From NCBI GenBank assembly GCA_036496585.1, contig DASXLB010000024.1:98427-162426 (forward strand): a DNA stretch of 64,000 bases, in the 5' to 3' direction. Below, one piece after another: positions 18,720 to 27,616 of the stretch (the first letter of the stretch is position 1; every line of letters starts with the position of its first letter). The notes below the pieces were generated by a model that saw only the letters and a list, made by a program, of their open reading frames with translations, made no database searches and was not told the origin of the DNA. Made by a program: the position numbers and the translations under genes. This DNA comes from Vicinamibacterales bacterium (GTDB lineage Bacteria > Acidobacteriota > Vicinamibacteria > Vicinamibacterales > 2-12-FULL-66-21).

Positions 18720-20153
18720 TCACCCGAGGCGAGTTGCCTCACGGCTTCCCTCGCCCCGCTTCGACATCAGGTAGAACGGCACGCCGATGGCCAGGAGCGC
18801 CAGTCCGGCCAGCGATTCCTTCGGGCGCTCGACGAGGGTGTTGATCACGACCGCGCCACCGGCGGCGATGAAGATGATCGGCACGACCGGATAGCCCCAG
18901 ACGCGGTACGGACGCGGCAGATCCGGCCGCCGTCGTCTGAGCCTGAAGACGGCGAACGCGCCGATCACGTGCAGTAGGTTCGACGCGAAGATCACGTAGG
19001 TGAAGAGCTGCTCGTAGCTCCCAGACAAGGCCAGCAGCGCCGCCCATGACGCCAGCGCGACGATCGCGACGTGCGGCGTGCGATAGACGGGGTGCACGCG
19101 CGCCGCCGCCGGCAGGAACACCCCGTCGCGGGCCATCGCGAAGAGCAGGCGGGCGCCCGCCAGGATCGCCGCGACGTTGCAGCCGAACGTCGACACGATG
19201 ACGGTCAGCGCTACGAAGGTGGCGCCCCGCGAGCCGACCATCGCGGTCGAGGCCCGTTCGGCGACCCGGCTGGCGCCGCGCAGCTGATCGAGCGGCAGCG
19301 CGTAGAGATATGCGATGTTCACCGCCAGGTAGATGACCGTCAGCAGCGAAATCCCGTAGAACAGCGCGCGCGGTAGATCGCGCTGCGGATTCTTCATCTC
19401 GCCCGCGATCCAGGTGACGCAGTACCATGCGTCGTTCGCCCACAGCACCGCGATCATGGCCACCCCAAATGCCGCGACGGGATGGGCGATCGCCGGCACG
19501 ACAGGCGTCCACGCGGGAGAGGCCTTCGCGGCGGCAAGCGCCATGATCGGCAGCGACGCGAGGCCGGCCACTTTCGCGATCGTGATCACGACGTTGACGC
19601 GGTTGCCGCTGCGGACGCCGACGTAGTTGATCCACGCCTGCGCGGTAATGCACAGGACGGCGACGACCTGCGCCGCCGAGAGCGTCCACGTACCGATCGG
19701 GGTTGGCGCGCTCAGCAGCACGCGCGAGGCCGACAGTCCCGGCCAGAAGTAACTGAGGTAGTCGGCGAAGCCGACCGACACGGCAGCAATGCCGCCGCTG
19801 AAGAAGATGAGGAGGGCCGCCCATCCGTAGAGGTAGGCGAGCAGCGGACCGAACGCCTCGCGCAGGTAGACGTAGACGCCGCCCGAGTTGGGGAACATCG
19901 CCCCGAGCTCCGCGTACGTCAGGCCGCCGGTCAACGCCACCACGCCGCCGGCCAGCCACGCCAGCAGCAGCAGGGACGGCGATGGCAGCGTCTCGGCCAT
20001 CACCCCGGTCGTCAGGAAAATGCCCGAACCGATGACGCTGCCCAGCACGAACAACACCGCCGAGCCCAGCCCCAGCGCACGGATGAGCCCTTCATCGGTC
20101 GGCGGCCCGACCGAACCAGCCGTTTTCTCTGCAATCCCCACAGGCGCCGGCAC
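18720..20153 (-). CDS. APC family amino acid permease
   Basis: Inner-membrane transporter of 477 residues with about twelve helices. The family signature lies in the first helix: GLGSAVLFVLGSVIGSGIFL, containing the G-S-G-I-F motif of substrate binding, and PNSGGVYVYLREAFGPLLAY follows in the second to third helix region. This resembles the LAT/serine-threonine exchanger-like branch of amino acid-polyamine-organocation transporters. The start is a GTG at 20151-20153; no nearer ATG precedes the first helix in frame, so the start is approximate. It is divergent from the amidohydrolase gene at 20214 and likely cotranscribed with the panE-like gene. Confidence 0.88.
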   Translation of the reverse strand: MPAPVGIAEKTAGSVGPPTDEGLIRALGLGSAVLFVLGSVIGSGIFLTTGVMAETLPSPSLLLLAWLAGGVVALTGGLTYAELGAMFPNSGGVYVYLREAFGPLLAYLYGWAALLIFFSGGIAAVSVGFADYLSYFWPGLSASRVLLSAPTPIGTWTLSAAQVVAVLCITAQAWINYVGVRSGNRVNVVITIAKVAGLASLPIMALAAAKASPAWTPVVPAIAHPVAAFGVAMIAVLWANDAWYCVTWIAGEMKNPQRDLPRALFYGISLLTVIYLAVNIAYLYALPLDQLRGASRVAERASTAMVGSRGATFVALTVIVSTFGCNVAAILAGARLLFAMARDGVFLPAAARVHPVYRTPHVAIVALASWAALLALSGSYEQLFTYVIFASNLLHVIGAFAVFRLRRRRPDLPRPYRVWGYPVVPIIFIAAGGAVVINTLVERPKESLAGLALLAIGVPFYLMSKRGEGSREATRLG

Positions 20154-20213
20154 TTTAGCACGCGCTGCCGCCGACCCCTGCGCAGGATGGTAGAATCCGC
20201 CCTCAGGCCCGTC

Positions 20214-21884
20214 ATGGCAACGCGTCTTGCTACTCTCCTCGTCGTTGCCATCGTCGGAGCCACGCTCATCGCCGGGCTGATCGTCGGTGCCCAGCGCGAC
20301 GACAACAGCGGCCCGGTCGACCTCATCATCCACAACGCGAAGGTCTACGTCGCCGACGATCTGGGCACGACCGCCGACGCGGTGGCCATCCGCGGCAACA
20401 AAATCCTGCGAGTAGGCGGCGAGCGTGAGGTGATGCGTTCGCGGACGCCGCAGACGACCATCGTCGACGCGCACGGCGCCGCGGTGTTGCCCGGATTCGA
20501 CGATGCCCACGTCTCGCTCATCGCCGGCGGCCTGGCCCGGGATGGCGTCCAGCTGCACGGCGCCCAGACGCTCGACGAGATACAGTCGCGCATCGCCGAG
20601 TGGGCCACGGCGCGCCCCTACGCGATGTGGCTCACCGGCGGCGGCTGGTCCTACGACGCCTTCGACGACGCCCCGACGCGCGGGCAGCTCGACTCGGCTG
20701 TCGCTGATCGGCCGGCGCGGCTGCTCTCGGCCGACGGCCAGGCGCTCTGGGTCAATACGAAAGCGCTGCAGGCGGCGCGGATTACGAAGAAGACGCCGAA
20801 CCCGACCGGCGGCGTCATCGTCCGCGATCGGCGCGGCGAGGCGACCGGCCTGTTGAAGGGCGCCGCCATGGCGCTGGTCGATCGCGTGATGCCGCGGCCG
20901 ACGCGGGAGGAACGCGCCAAGGCGCTGCAGCTGGCGATCGCCGACGCCGGCGCGCACGGCATCACCAGCGTGCAGGATTTCGGCGCCGCATCCGGCGACC
21001 TCGACCTCTACGACGCGGCGCGCGAGGCGGGCACCCTGTCGATCCGCGTCTACGCCGCGGTCCAGGCCAGCCGTACGGCGCTCGAGGATCTCGACGCGAT
21101 CGCGCGGCGCTATCCCGACGACCCGCTGCTCAAGACGGGGCTGGCGGCGCTTGCGCTGGACGGCTCCGTGGAGTCGCAAAGCGCGGCGATGCTGGCGCCG
21201 TACATGCCGAAGGGGGCCGGCGACGGGACGACCGAGCTGGCGGCGCCCGAGCTGGCGAAACTCGTCGCGGCGCTCGACGCGCGAGGCTGGCAGATCGCGA
21301 TCGACGCCAGCGGCGATCGCGCGGTACGGGCCGCGCTCGATGCCTACGGCGCCGTCGCCAAGAACGCCAGCGGCGCGCACCCGGCGCGCCATCGCATCGA
21401 GGATCTGTCGGTGATCGATCCGGAAGACATCCCGCGCTTCGGCGCGCTCGGCGTCGTCGCCTCGCTACAGCCGCTGCACGCCACGCTCGGCGGCCTGACG
21501 AACTGGGCGCAGAACCTCGGCCCGGAGCGCGCGCCGTTTGGCTGGCCGGCGCGCAGCCTCAGCGCCGCCGGCGCCCACCTGGCGTTCGGCAGCGACTGGC
21601 CGGTGCTGCCGCTCGATCCGCTCGAGGCGATCCGCGCCGCGGTGCGGCGGCCCAACATCCACGCCAGCGAAGCGCTCACGCTGAAATCCGCCATCAACGC
21701 CTGGACGTCGGGCGCGGCGTGGGCGTCGTTCGACGATCACCGCAAGGGCACGCTCAAGCCCGGCATGCTCGCCGACCTGGTGATCCTGTCGACGGACCTG
21801 TTCGCCGGATCCGATCAGCTCTCGGCTGCGGACGTCGAGATCACCGTCTTCGACGGCCGCGTCGTCTACCGGCGGCCGTCGTAG
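20214..21884 (+). CDS. Exported or membrane-anchored amidohydrolase, YtcJ type
   Basis: Amidohydrolase family 3 protein of 556 residues. It begins with a hydrophobic anchor or signal (MATRLATLLVVAIVGATLIA), then the start of the metal-dependent hydrolase sandwich (VDLIIHNAKVYVADDLGTTA). The central barrel includes AVLPGFDDAHVSL, where the usual HxH after PGFxD is replaced by DAHVS, so one metal ligand may differ. LTGGGWSYDAF, ITSVQDFGAASG, HRIEDLSVI and FGSDWPVLPLDPLEAI are as in YtcJ proteins. The C-terminal sandwich strand is GTLKPGMLADLVILS. The substrate is unknown. The start at 20214 is used because it opens the hydrophobic segment; an ATG nine codons earlier is possible. Confidence 0.87.
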   Translation: MATRLATLLVVAIVGATLIAGLIVGAQRDDNSGPVDLIIHNAKVYVADDLGTTADAVAIRGNKILRVGGEREVMRSRTPQTTIVDAHGAAVLPGFDDAHVSLIAGGLARDGVQLHGAQTLDEIQSRIAEWATARPYAMWLTGGGWSYDAFDDAPTRGQLDSAVADRPARLLSADGQALWVNTKALQAARITKKTPNPTGGVIVRDRRGEATGLLKGAAMALVDRVMPRPTREERAKALQLAIADAGAHGITSVQDFGAASGDLDLYDAAREAGTLSIRVYAAVQASRTALEDLDAIARRYPDDPLLKTGLAALALDGSVESQSAAMLAPYMPKGAGDGTTELAAPELAKLVAALDARGWQIAIDASGDRAVRAALDAYGAVAKNASGAHPARHRIEDLSVIDPEDIPRFGALGVVASLQPLHATLGGLTNWAQNLGPERAPFGWPARSLSAAGAHLAFGSDWPVLPLDPLEAIRAAVRRPNIHASEALTLKSAINAWTSGAAWASFDDHRKGTLKPGMLADLVILSTDLFAGSDQLSAADVEITVFDGRVVYRRPS

Positions 21885-21898
21885 TGGGCAGCGGGCAG

Positions 21899-21904
21899 TA
21901 AGAT
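21899..21904 (+). promoter_or_regulatory. -10-like box before the DUF1080 gene
   Basis: TAAGAT lies six bases before the ATG at 21911, with no ribosome binding sequence between. This is one instance of a spacing seen at many starts in this window and suggests a leaderless mRNA. Confidence 0.3.
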
Positions 21905-21910
21905 GGGCGC

Positions 21911-22831
21911 ATGTCGATGCGCATGTGTGTCCTGCTGACGACACTCGCGTCCTTAGCGGCGCTCCAGGCAGCCCCGCCGCCGATCATCGGCCGCTGGGAT
22001 CTCACGTTTCAACGGGCCAATGGCGCGACCAGCAGCGGCTGGCTCGAGGTGCGTCATTCGGGCACCAAAGCGCTGGTCGGATCGTTCGTCGGTCTCTCCG
22101 GCAGCGCCCGACCGGTATCCGAAGTGAAGGTCACCGGCGCGGAGCTGCGTTTCACGATTCCGCCGCAGTGGGAGCGCGCCGACGGCGACGTCGCCGTGAC
22201 GGCGCGGCTCGAAAACGATCGACTCGCCGGTTCGATGGCGATCGGCAGCGTAGCTCCGGTGACGTTCACCGGCGTGCGCGCGCCAGCGCTCCGCCGCGCC
22301 TCGCTGCCGCAGTGGGAAAAGCCGGAGCCGATCTTCAACGGCCGCGATCTGAGCGGCTGGCACGCCGCCGGCACGAGCGAGTGGGAAGCGGACCAGGGCA
22401 TCCTGCGCAACCGCAAGTCCGGCGGCAACCTCATCACCGACGCGACCTTCACTGATTTCAGGCTGCACGCCGAGTTCCGCTATCCGAAAGACGGCAACAG
22501 CGGCGTCTATCTGCGGGGCCGCTACGAGGTCCAGGTGGCCGACACCGGCGACGAACGCGCGGTCGACAGTCTCGGCGCGATCTACGGCTTCCTCGAACCG
22601 TCGGAGTCGGCCGCGAAGGCGGCGGGCGAATGGCAGACGTTCGACGTGACGCTCGTCGGACGGATGGTGACGGTCGTACTGAACGGCACGACCATCATCG
22701 CGAACCGTGAAATCCCAGGCCCGACCGGCGCGGCGCTCGACAGCGACGAAGGCGCGCCGGGGCCGCTGCTCCTGCAGGGCGATCATACGGCGATCGAATA
22801 CCGCAACATCACCGTGGCGCGGGCGCGGTGA
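21911..22831 (+). CDS. Exported DUF1080 / 3-keto-disaccharide hydrolase domain protein
   Basis: Protein of 306 residues with a signal peptide (MSMRMCVLLTTLASLAALQA). Residues 22 to about 120 form a small beta-rich domain (GRWDLTFQRANGATSSGWLE). The 3-keto-disaccharide hydrolase domain follows from about residue 135, with the signature FNGRDLSGWHAAGTSEWEAD, then DFRLHAEFRYPKDGNSGVYL and GEWQTFDVTLVGRMVTVVLNG. The fold is a concanavalin-type beta sandwich; characterised members hydrolyse 3-keto glycosides or glucosides. It is probably periplasmic or outer membrane associated. It follows the YtcJ amidohydrolase by 26 bases. Confidence 0.9.
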   Translation: MSMRMCVLLTTLASLAALQAAPPPIIGRWDLTFQRANGATSSGWLEVRHSGTKALVGSFVGLSGSARPVSEVKVTGAELRFTIPPQWERADGDVAVTARLENDRLAGSMAIGSVAPVTFTGVRAPALRRASLPQWEKPEPIFNGRDLSGWHAAGTSEWEADQGILRNRKSGGNLITDATFTDFRLHAEFRYPKDGNSGVYLRGRYEVQVADTGDERAVDSLGAIYGFLEPSESAAKAAGEWQTFDVTLVGRMVTVVLNGTTIIANREIPGPTGAALDSDEGAPGPLLLQGDHTAIEYRNITVARAR

Positions 22832-22886
22832 GCTGACCCTGCTGACCGCGGCGTCGCCGCGCGAGGGTCACCCCTCTGGGCGACCC

Positions 22887-24185
22887 TCACTTCGACGCAG
22901 GCGTCACGTACACCGTGCCGCCCTTCATCACGAACGTGACCCGATGCAGCGCTGAGATGTCCTTCGTCGGGTCGCCGTCGACGGCGATGAGATCCGCGAG
23001 CAGGCCTTCCTTCACCGTGCCGATGCGGTTCTCCCAGTGCAGGACGCGCGCGGCAACCGAGGTCGCGCTTTTCAGCGCCGCCACCGGCGCCATGCCGTAG
23101 TCGACCATCATCTCGATCTCGCGCGCGTTGTCGCCGTGCGTGTAGACGCCGACGTCGCTGCCGCTGACGATCGTGACGCCGGCGTCGAGAGCCGCCTTGA
23201 AACTGGCGCGCTTGCGCTGGATGCCTGCCGGCTCCGGCTGCTCACCCTTCTTCCACCCCGCGTATTGCGCGGTCGCGTCACCCGCCGCCAGGGTCGGACA
23301 CAGCGCGACGTTGTGCTCCTTCATCAAGCGAAAGATCTCGGGCGTGCCGGCGTCGCCGTGCTCGATCGTTTCCACCCCGCCGAGCACCGCCCGCCGCATC
23401 CCTTCCGCCGTCGACGAGTGCGCGACGACCGGACGGTTGCTGCTGCGCGCCGTGTCGACGATCGTCTTGATCTCGTCGATCGAGAAGGTCGGCGCCGCCT
23501 CGCCGCGCGCGCCCCAGCGGTAGTCGGCGTAAATCTTGATCCAGTCGGCGCCGTGGCCGATCTGATCCCTGACGACGCGGATGAGATCGCTGCCGTCGGC
23601 TTCCTCCGCTCCCTGCGGCACGCGCCACTCGAGCGAGAACCCCTTCGGGCCGTAGCTGCCGGTCGCGACGATCGCCCGCGTCACGACAATCATGCGCGGG
23701 CCGGGGATGATGCCCTGCTCGACCGCCTGCTTCAGCTCGACGTCGGCATAGCCGGCCCCCTCCGTGCCGAGATCGCGGATCGTCGTGAAGCCGGCCGTCA
23801 GCGTGGCGCGCAGATGGTTGGTGGCGCGTGCGATGCGCACGCCCAGGCTTTCATGCAGCACCTGGTCATTCCACGTCGTCTCGTTGTAGGGATGCAGGAG
23901 CACATGCGAGTGCGCCTCGACCAGACCCGGCATCAGCGTCGCGCCCGCCAGATCGACGACGGTCGCGCCGGAGGCGTCGATCGAGGCCGCCGGTCCCGCC
24001 GATTCGATCCGCTCGCCGCGGACGCGGACCGCCCATCCCTCGTGCATCGACTCGCCGTCGAAGACACGGGCCGGACGCAGGACTCGCGTCGAATCCGCCG
24101 CCGTCTGCGGCGGCCTCGCCTGCGCCGACACGACGATCGGCAGCACGACGCTGGAGAGCAGGAGCACTCGTTGTATGGCGCGCAT
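22887..24185 (-). CDS. Exported amidohydrolase, imidazolonepropionase/prolidase-like
   Basis: Metal-dependent hydrolase of 432 residues with a signal peptide ([20 protein letters not shown]). Metal and catalytic motifs are visible: [11 protein letters not shown] (HxH), a lysine in [30 protein letters not shown] and IEHGDAG for the two following histidines, and [13 protein letters not shown] for the catalytic aspartate. The protein ends with the beta-sandwich strand [14 protein letters not shown]. This arrangement is that of periplasmic Xaa-Pro or dipeptide-type amidohydrolases, often annotated as imidazolonepropionase-like. The start at 24183-24185 is preferred over an ATG three codons upstream because TATTAT lies seven bases before it. 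It is divergent from the next gene, with only 20 bases between. Confidence 0.9.
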   Translation of the reverse strand: MRAIQRVLLLSSVVLPIVVSAQARPPQTAADSTRVLRPARVFDGESMHEGWAVRVRGERIESAGPAASIDASGATVVDLAGATLMPGLVEAHSHVLLHPYNETTWNDQVLHESLGVRIARATNHLRATLTAGFTTIRDLGTEGAGYADVELKQAVEQGIIPGPRMIVVTRAIVATGSYGPKGFSLEWRVPQGAEEADGSDLIRVVRDQIGHGADWIKIYADYRWGARGEAAPTFSIDEIKTIVDTARSSNRPVVAHSSTAEGMRRAVLGGVETIEHGDAGTPEIFRLMKEHNVALCPTLAAGDATAQYAGWKKGEQPEPAGIQRKRASFKAALDAGVTIVSGSDVGVYTHGDNAREIEMMVDYGMAPVAALKSATSVAARVLHWENRIGTVKEGLLADLIAVDGDPTKDISALHRVTFVMKGGTVYVTPASK

Positions 24186-24205
24186 GCGGGCCATAATAGC
24201 CCGCG

Positions 24206-24964
24206 ATGGAGGGGATGCTGCAGCCGCCATCCGCCTCGGCATTCGATGCGGCCGCGTCGATCGTCTCGCTCCTCGTGTACCTCGGCGTAGCGGTGGCCGC
24301 CGTCTGGAAGACGCCGGCTGACACGCGCGCACGCGCGTTTCTCGCCGTCGCGGTGGCAAGCGGCATCCCCTATGCCCTGGCGCCGCTGCAGTGGTGGAAG
24401 GGCCCCGGCCTCTACACGCCCGGCGTGATCGCGCTCGCCGCAACGGCGTTCGCGGTCGGCGGTCTCGCGCTCTTTCACTTCACGCAGGTCTTTCCGGCAC
24501 AACGGCCGTGGATCGCGGCGCACGGCCGCTGGATCACCGCGGCCTATGCCGCGCTGCCGCTGCCGGTCGCGGCGCTCTCGTGGGGCGTCGGCGCGGTCCT
24601 GATGCCGATGGCCGCATCGGCCGGAGGCGACACGGGAGCGGTCTCGCTTGCGACGGGACTGCTGCTCATCGGGCTGACCATTCCCCTTATCCTCCTCGTC
24701 GGCGTGCTGCTGCCGTGCGCCGGCGTGCTGTCGCTCGTCAAGAGCTGGCAGGAGGCGAAGGCCAATGGGCGCGAACGGGAGCGCTCGGCTACCTTCTGGA
24801 TGCTCGTCAGCCAGCTCGGGGGCGGGGTTCTGGCCGTGCTGGTGCTGCCGATGCTGCACCTGATCGGCATCGGTCCGCCCTGGTCGATGCTGATCGCGGT
24901 GCTGACGTATGCGTTCGCGCTGCTGCTGCCGGCGTCGTTTTTTCGCTACGCCGCCGCCCGCTGA
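24206..24964 (+). CDS. Hypothetical seven-helix membrane protein
   Basis: Protein of 252 residues with about seven hydrophobic helices, for example [59 protein letters not shown] and [19 protein letters not shown]. It resembles the membrane sensor portion found at the front of some histidine kinases, but no kinase or other soluble domain follows. I do not recognise a named family. The Rieske oxygenase gene starts 13 bases beyond its stop, so cotranscription is likely, but TATCAT between the genes could also drive the oxygenase separately. Confidence 0.65.
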   Translation: MEGMLQPPSASAFDAAASIVSLLVYLGVAVAAVWKTPADTRARAFLAVAVASGIPYALAPLQWWKGPGLYTPGVIALAATAFAVGGLALFHFTQVFPAQRPWIAAHGRWITAAYAALPLPVAALSWGVGAVLMPMAASAGGDTGAVSLATGLLLIGLTIPLILLVGVLLPCAGVLSLVKSWQEAKANGRERERSATFWMLVSQLGGGVLAVLVLPMLHLIGIGPPWSMLIAVLTYAFALLLPASFFRYAAAR

Positions 24965-24965
24965 G

Positions 24966-24971
24966 TATCAT
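24966..24971 (+). promoter_or_regulatory. -10-like box before the Rieske oxygenase gene
   Basis: TATCAT lies six bases before the GTG at 24978. There is no Shine-Dalgarno sequence, and the spacing matches other putative leaderless starts in the window. Confidence 0.3.
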
Positions 24972-24977
24972 GAACCC

Positions 24978-26093
24978 GTGATCATCAAGCCGCGCGACGT
25001 GATGCCGGCCACCGCATTCACGCTGCCGGCGCGCTACTACACGAACCCGGCGTTCTTCCAGCGCGAGCTCGACGAGCTGTTCGGCAGGATGTGGTTCTGC
25101 GCGGGCCGCTCACAGGATGCCGCCGCCCCAGGGCAGTACTTCGTCCGCGAGATGAACGGCCGCAACATCGTCATCACGCGCAACGCGCACGGCGGCATCA
25201 AAGCGTTCCACAACATCTGTCGCCATCGCGGCACGCGGCTCTGCGCCGAGCGAGAGGGGCAGCTTCCCGGCAGCATCCAGTGTCCCTATCACGCCTGGAC
25301 CTACGACCTCGACGGACGCCTGATTGGCGCGCCGCATATGGACGACGTGCCGCACTTTCACCGTTCCGACTATCCGCTGCTCGGCGTGCATGCAGCCGAG
25401 TGGGATGGACACATCTTTCTGAATCTCGCCGGCGACGCGGAGCCGCTGGCCGCACAGCTTGGCCCGCTCGTCGACAGGTTCCGGAGCTGGCGGATGCCGG
25501 ATCTCCGTCGCGGCCACCGGATCGTCTACGACCTGAAGGCGAACTGGAAGCTGATCATCCAGAACTACAACGAGTGCCTGCACTGCCCGAACCTGCACCC
25601 GGCGCTCAACCGGCTGTCGCACTATCTGAGCGGCGAGAACGAGCCGCTGCACGCCACCTACATGGGCGGCCTCATGGATCTGCAGCCAGGCGTCGAAACG
25701 CTCTCGATGGACGGCAGCTGCCGGCGCGCCATCCTGCCTGGCCTGTCACCCGAGGACGCGCGCCGCGTCTACTACTACTGCCTCTTCCCGAATCTGATGC
25801 TCAGCCTGCACCCCGACTACATGCTGACCCATACCCTCTGGCCGATCGCCCCGGATCGCACCGTCAATGTCTGCGAGTGGCACTTTCAGCCGGAGGAGCT
25901 GGCGCGGCCGGACTTCGATGCCTCGGACTGCATCGAATTCTGGGACATGACGAATAAGCAGGACTGGCAGGTCTGTGAGCTGTCGCAGGCGGGCATCTCA
26001 TCGCCGGCCTACGTACCCGGCCCGTACTCCAATCGCGAAGATCTGCTCTACGCCTTCGACAGGTGGATCGTCGACCTTCATCAGGGCAACTGA
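24978..26093 (+). CDS. Rieske-type ring-hydroxylating/demethylating oxygenase, alpha subunit
   Basis: Protein of 371 residues. The Rieske [2Fe-2S] site is C81-x-H83 and C102-x2-H105 (CRHRG, then CPYH). The mononuclear iron region is NYNECLHCPNLHP with H202 and H207. That version of the motif, with NECLHCP, is typical of the oxygenases acting on quaternary amines (glycine betaine, carnitine, stachydrine) as well as some aromatic dioxygenases. No reductase gene is adjacent. A GcvT-family gene nearby on the other strand could accept C1 units from demethylation, which is speculative. A GTG at 24978 is taken as start; an ATG eight codons on is an alternative. The 3' end overlaps the convergent gene by 13 bases. 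Confidence 0.88.
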   Translation: MIIKPRDVMPATAFTLPARYYTNPAFFQRELDELFGRMWFCAGRSQDAAAPGQYFVREMNGRNIVITRNAHGGIKAFHNICRHRGTRLCAEREGQLPGSIQCPYHAWTYDLDGRLIGAPHMDDVPHFHRSDYPLLGVHAAEWDGHIFLNLAGDAEPLAAQLGPLVDRFRSWRMPDLRRGHRIVYDLKANWKLIIQNYNECLHCPNLHPALNRLSHYLSGENEPLHATYMGGLMDLQPGVETLSMDGSCRRAILPGLSPEDARRVYYYCLFPNLMLSLHPDYMLTHTLWPIAPDRTVNVCEWHFQPEELARPDFDASDCIEFWDMTNKQDWQVCELSQAGISSPAYVPGPYSNREDLLYAFDRWIVDLHQGN

Positions 26094-27616
26094 GCCGACA
26101 ACGCCAGCGACCGCCGCAGCGAGAACGCGGCGGTGAAGAGCACCATCAGCCACGGCAGGGTGACCGCCCACGGCAGCCACGCCGGAATCGAGTCGCCGCC
26201 GGGCAGCGTGCGCCGCGCCTGGACGAGATGCAGCGCGAACAGGTCCGGACCGTTGCCGGCGGCCCGCGTGTCGGCCAGCCAGTGGCCGCTGGTCAGCGCG
26301 AACTTGAACGGCACATAGTCGATGCGATACCGCAGGTTGGCCTCGCCGGGGCCAGGCTCGATCCGCTCGTAGTAAGGGCTCACCGCGCGGCCGCCGATCT
26401 GCACGGGGGACTGGTCCTCGAAGAACGACACCGTCACGGCCAGCGCCGCGATAGCGAACCCGGCGATCGCGCAGGCGCTCACGGCACGGCGCGCCACGCC
26501 GATGCCCGGCACGGCCAGCGGCAATAGCAGCAGCGGCACCAGCGGTACGAGGTGGCGCGGCCCGTGCGCGTATCCCCCTTCGGGAAGAAAGAGCGCAGCA
26601 TAGAAGACGAGCGCCGTAGCGATGGCGAACGCCACGCCGACGGCGAGCCCGCGCCTGAGGCGCCAGCAGGATCGGAGGGCCACCACCGAGAGGAGCGCCG
26701 CGGGCGCCCAGACGAAGATCGACTTGCCAGGCGTCAGCAACTGCACGAAGAGGCCGCGCGGCGCCTGTTCCAGCACGAACGGACGCGCCGGCGGATACGG
26801 AATCATCCCCGCCAGGTTGTAGCCGAAGTCGAGCAACCGTCCGAATCGGTAGAGATTCCAGCCGACGTGCACCAGTCCCGCCGCGCCGATCGCCACGACA
26901 ACGAGCGCGATCGTCCGCCAGCGGCGGCGCCGTTCCAGATCCGGTTCGCAGAGGACCGCCACCGCAAACGCCGGCGCCACGACGATCGCGGTCGGCTTGA
27001 CGACGATGGCGAGCGCGATGAGCAGGGCCGCGACCGCGATCCTGCGGCGCTCGATCAGCAGCGCCGCCGTCCACGCGAACGCCGCCGCCAGCCACGCCTC
27101 GCAGTACAGCGTCTTGCCGTACGGCCACAGGATCGTGCACGCCCCGAGGACGATCGACAGCCGCACCGCGTCCGGCGGCGCGGCGCCAAGCGCAAGCGCA
27201 GCGCGGCAGAACCCGGCAACGGCGAGCGCCGCGGCGAATGCCATCGCCAGCGACGTGATTCCGCCGACGACGAATTCCCAGGCGATGCCGCCCGGCAGCG
27301 GCGCGCGCGGGATGCCCGCGGCCGCCGCCACCAGCCGCCCGGCGAGGTGAAACGGCAGGATCAGGAACGCGGCGCCTGGACCGTAGGGCGCGTACGGGCG
27401 GCCGTCGCGCCCGAACTCGCCAAAAAAGATGGGCGCCCCTTGTTCCTGGATCGCGAGCGTCTGCGGCACGCTGATGTCGCCCGCGTCGGCGAGGTGTTCG
27501 GCCTGAAAGTACACTTCGAACTCGTCCGGCACGCGAAAGGCGTTGCCCGACGCGGTCAGCGCATACAGGGCGAAGAAGCCCCAGAACAGCCGGACCGCGG
27601 GCCGCGGGACGATCAT
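26081..27616 (-). CDS. Multi-pass membrane protein, GT39/mannosyltransferase-like
   Basis: Inner-membrane protein of 511 residues with ten or more hydrophobic helices. The first periplasmic loop carries the acidic motif RVPDEFEVYFQAEHLADAGD after the first helix, as in GT-C fold transferases of the PMT/ArnT type, where an aspartate there is catalytic. Further features are FGRDGRPYAPYGPGAAFLIL and EGGYAHGPRHLVPLVPLLLL. It probably transfers sugar from a polyprenyl-phosphate donor to a lipid or protein acceptor, but the acceptor cannot be told. Its ATG overlaps the stop of the GcvT-like gene (ATGA), so these are translationally coupled although their functions look unrelated. Confidence 0.75.
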   Translation of the reverse strand: MIVPRPAVRLFWGFFALYALTASGNAFRVPDEFEVYFQAEHLADAGDISVPQTLAIQEQGAPIFFGEFGRDGRPYAPYGPGAAFLILPFHLAGRLVAAAAGIPRAPLPGGIAWEFVVGGITSLAMAFAAALAVAGFCRAALALGAAPPDAVRLSIVLGACTILWPYGKTLYCEAWLAAAFAWTAALLIERRRIAVAALLIALAIVVKPTAIVVAPAFAVAVLCEPDLERRRRWRTIALVVVAIGAAGLVHVGWNLYRFGRLLDFGYNLAGMIPYPPARPFVLEQAPRGLFVQLLTPGKSIFVWAPAALLSVVALRSCWRLRRGLAVGVAFAIATALVFYAALFLPEGGYAHGPRHLVPLVPLLLLPLAVPGIGVARRAVSACAIAGFAIAALAVTVSFFEDQSPVQIGGRAVSPYYERIEPGPGEANLRYRIDYVPFKFALTSGHWLADTRAAGNGPDLFALHLVQARRTLPGGDSIPAWLPWAVTLPWLMVLFTAAFSLRRSLALSAQLP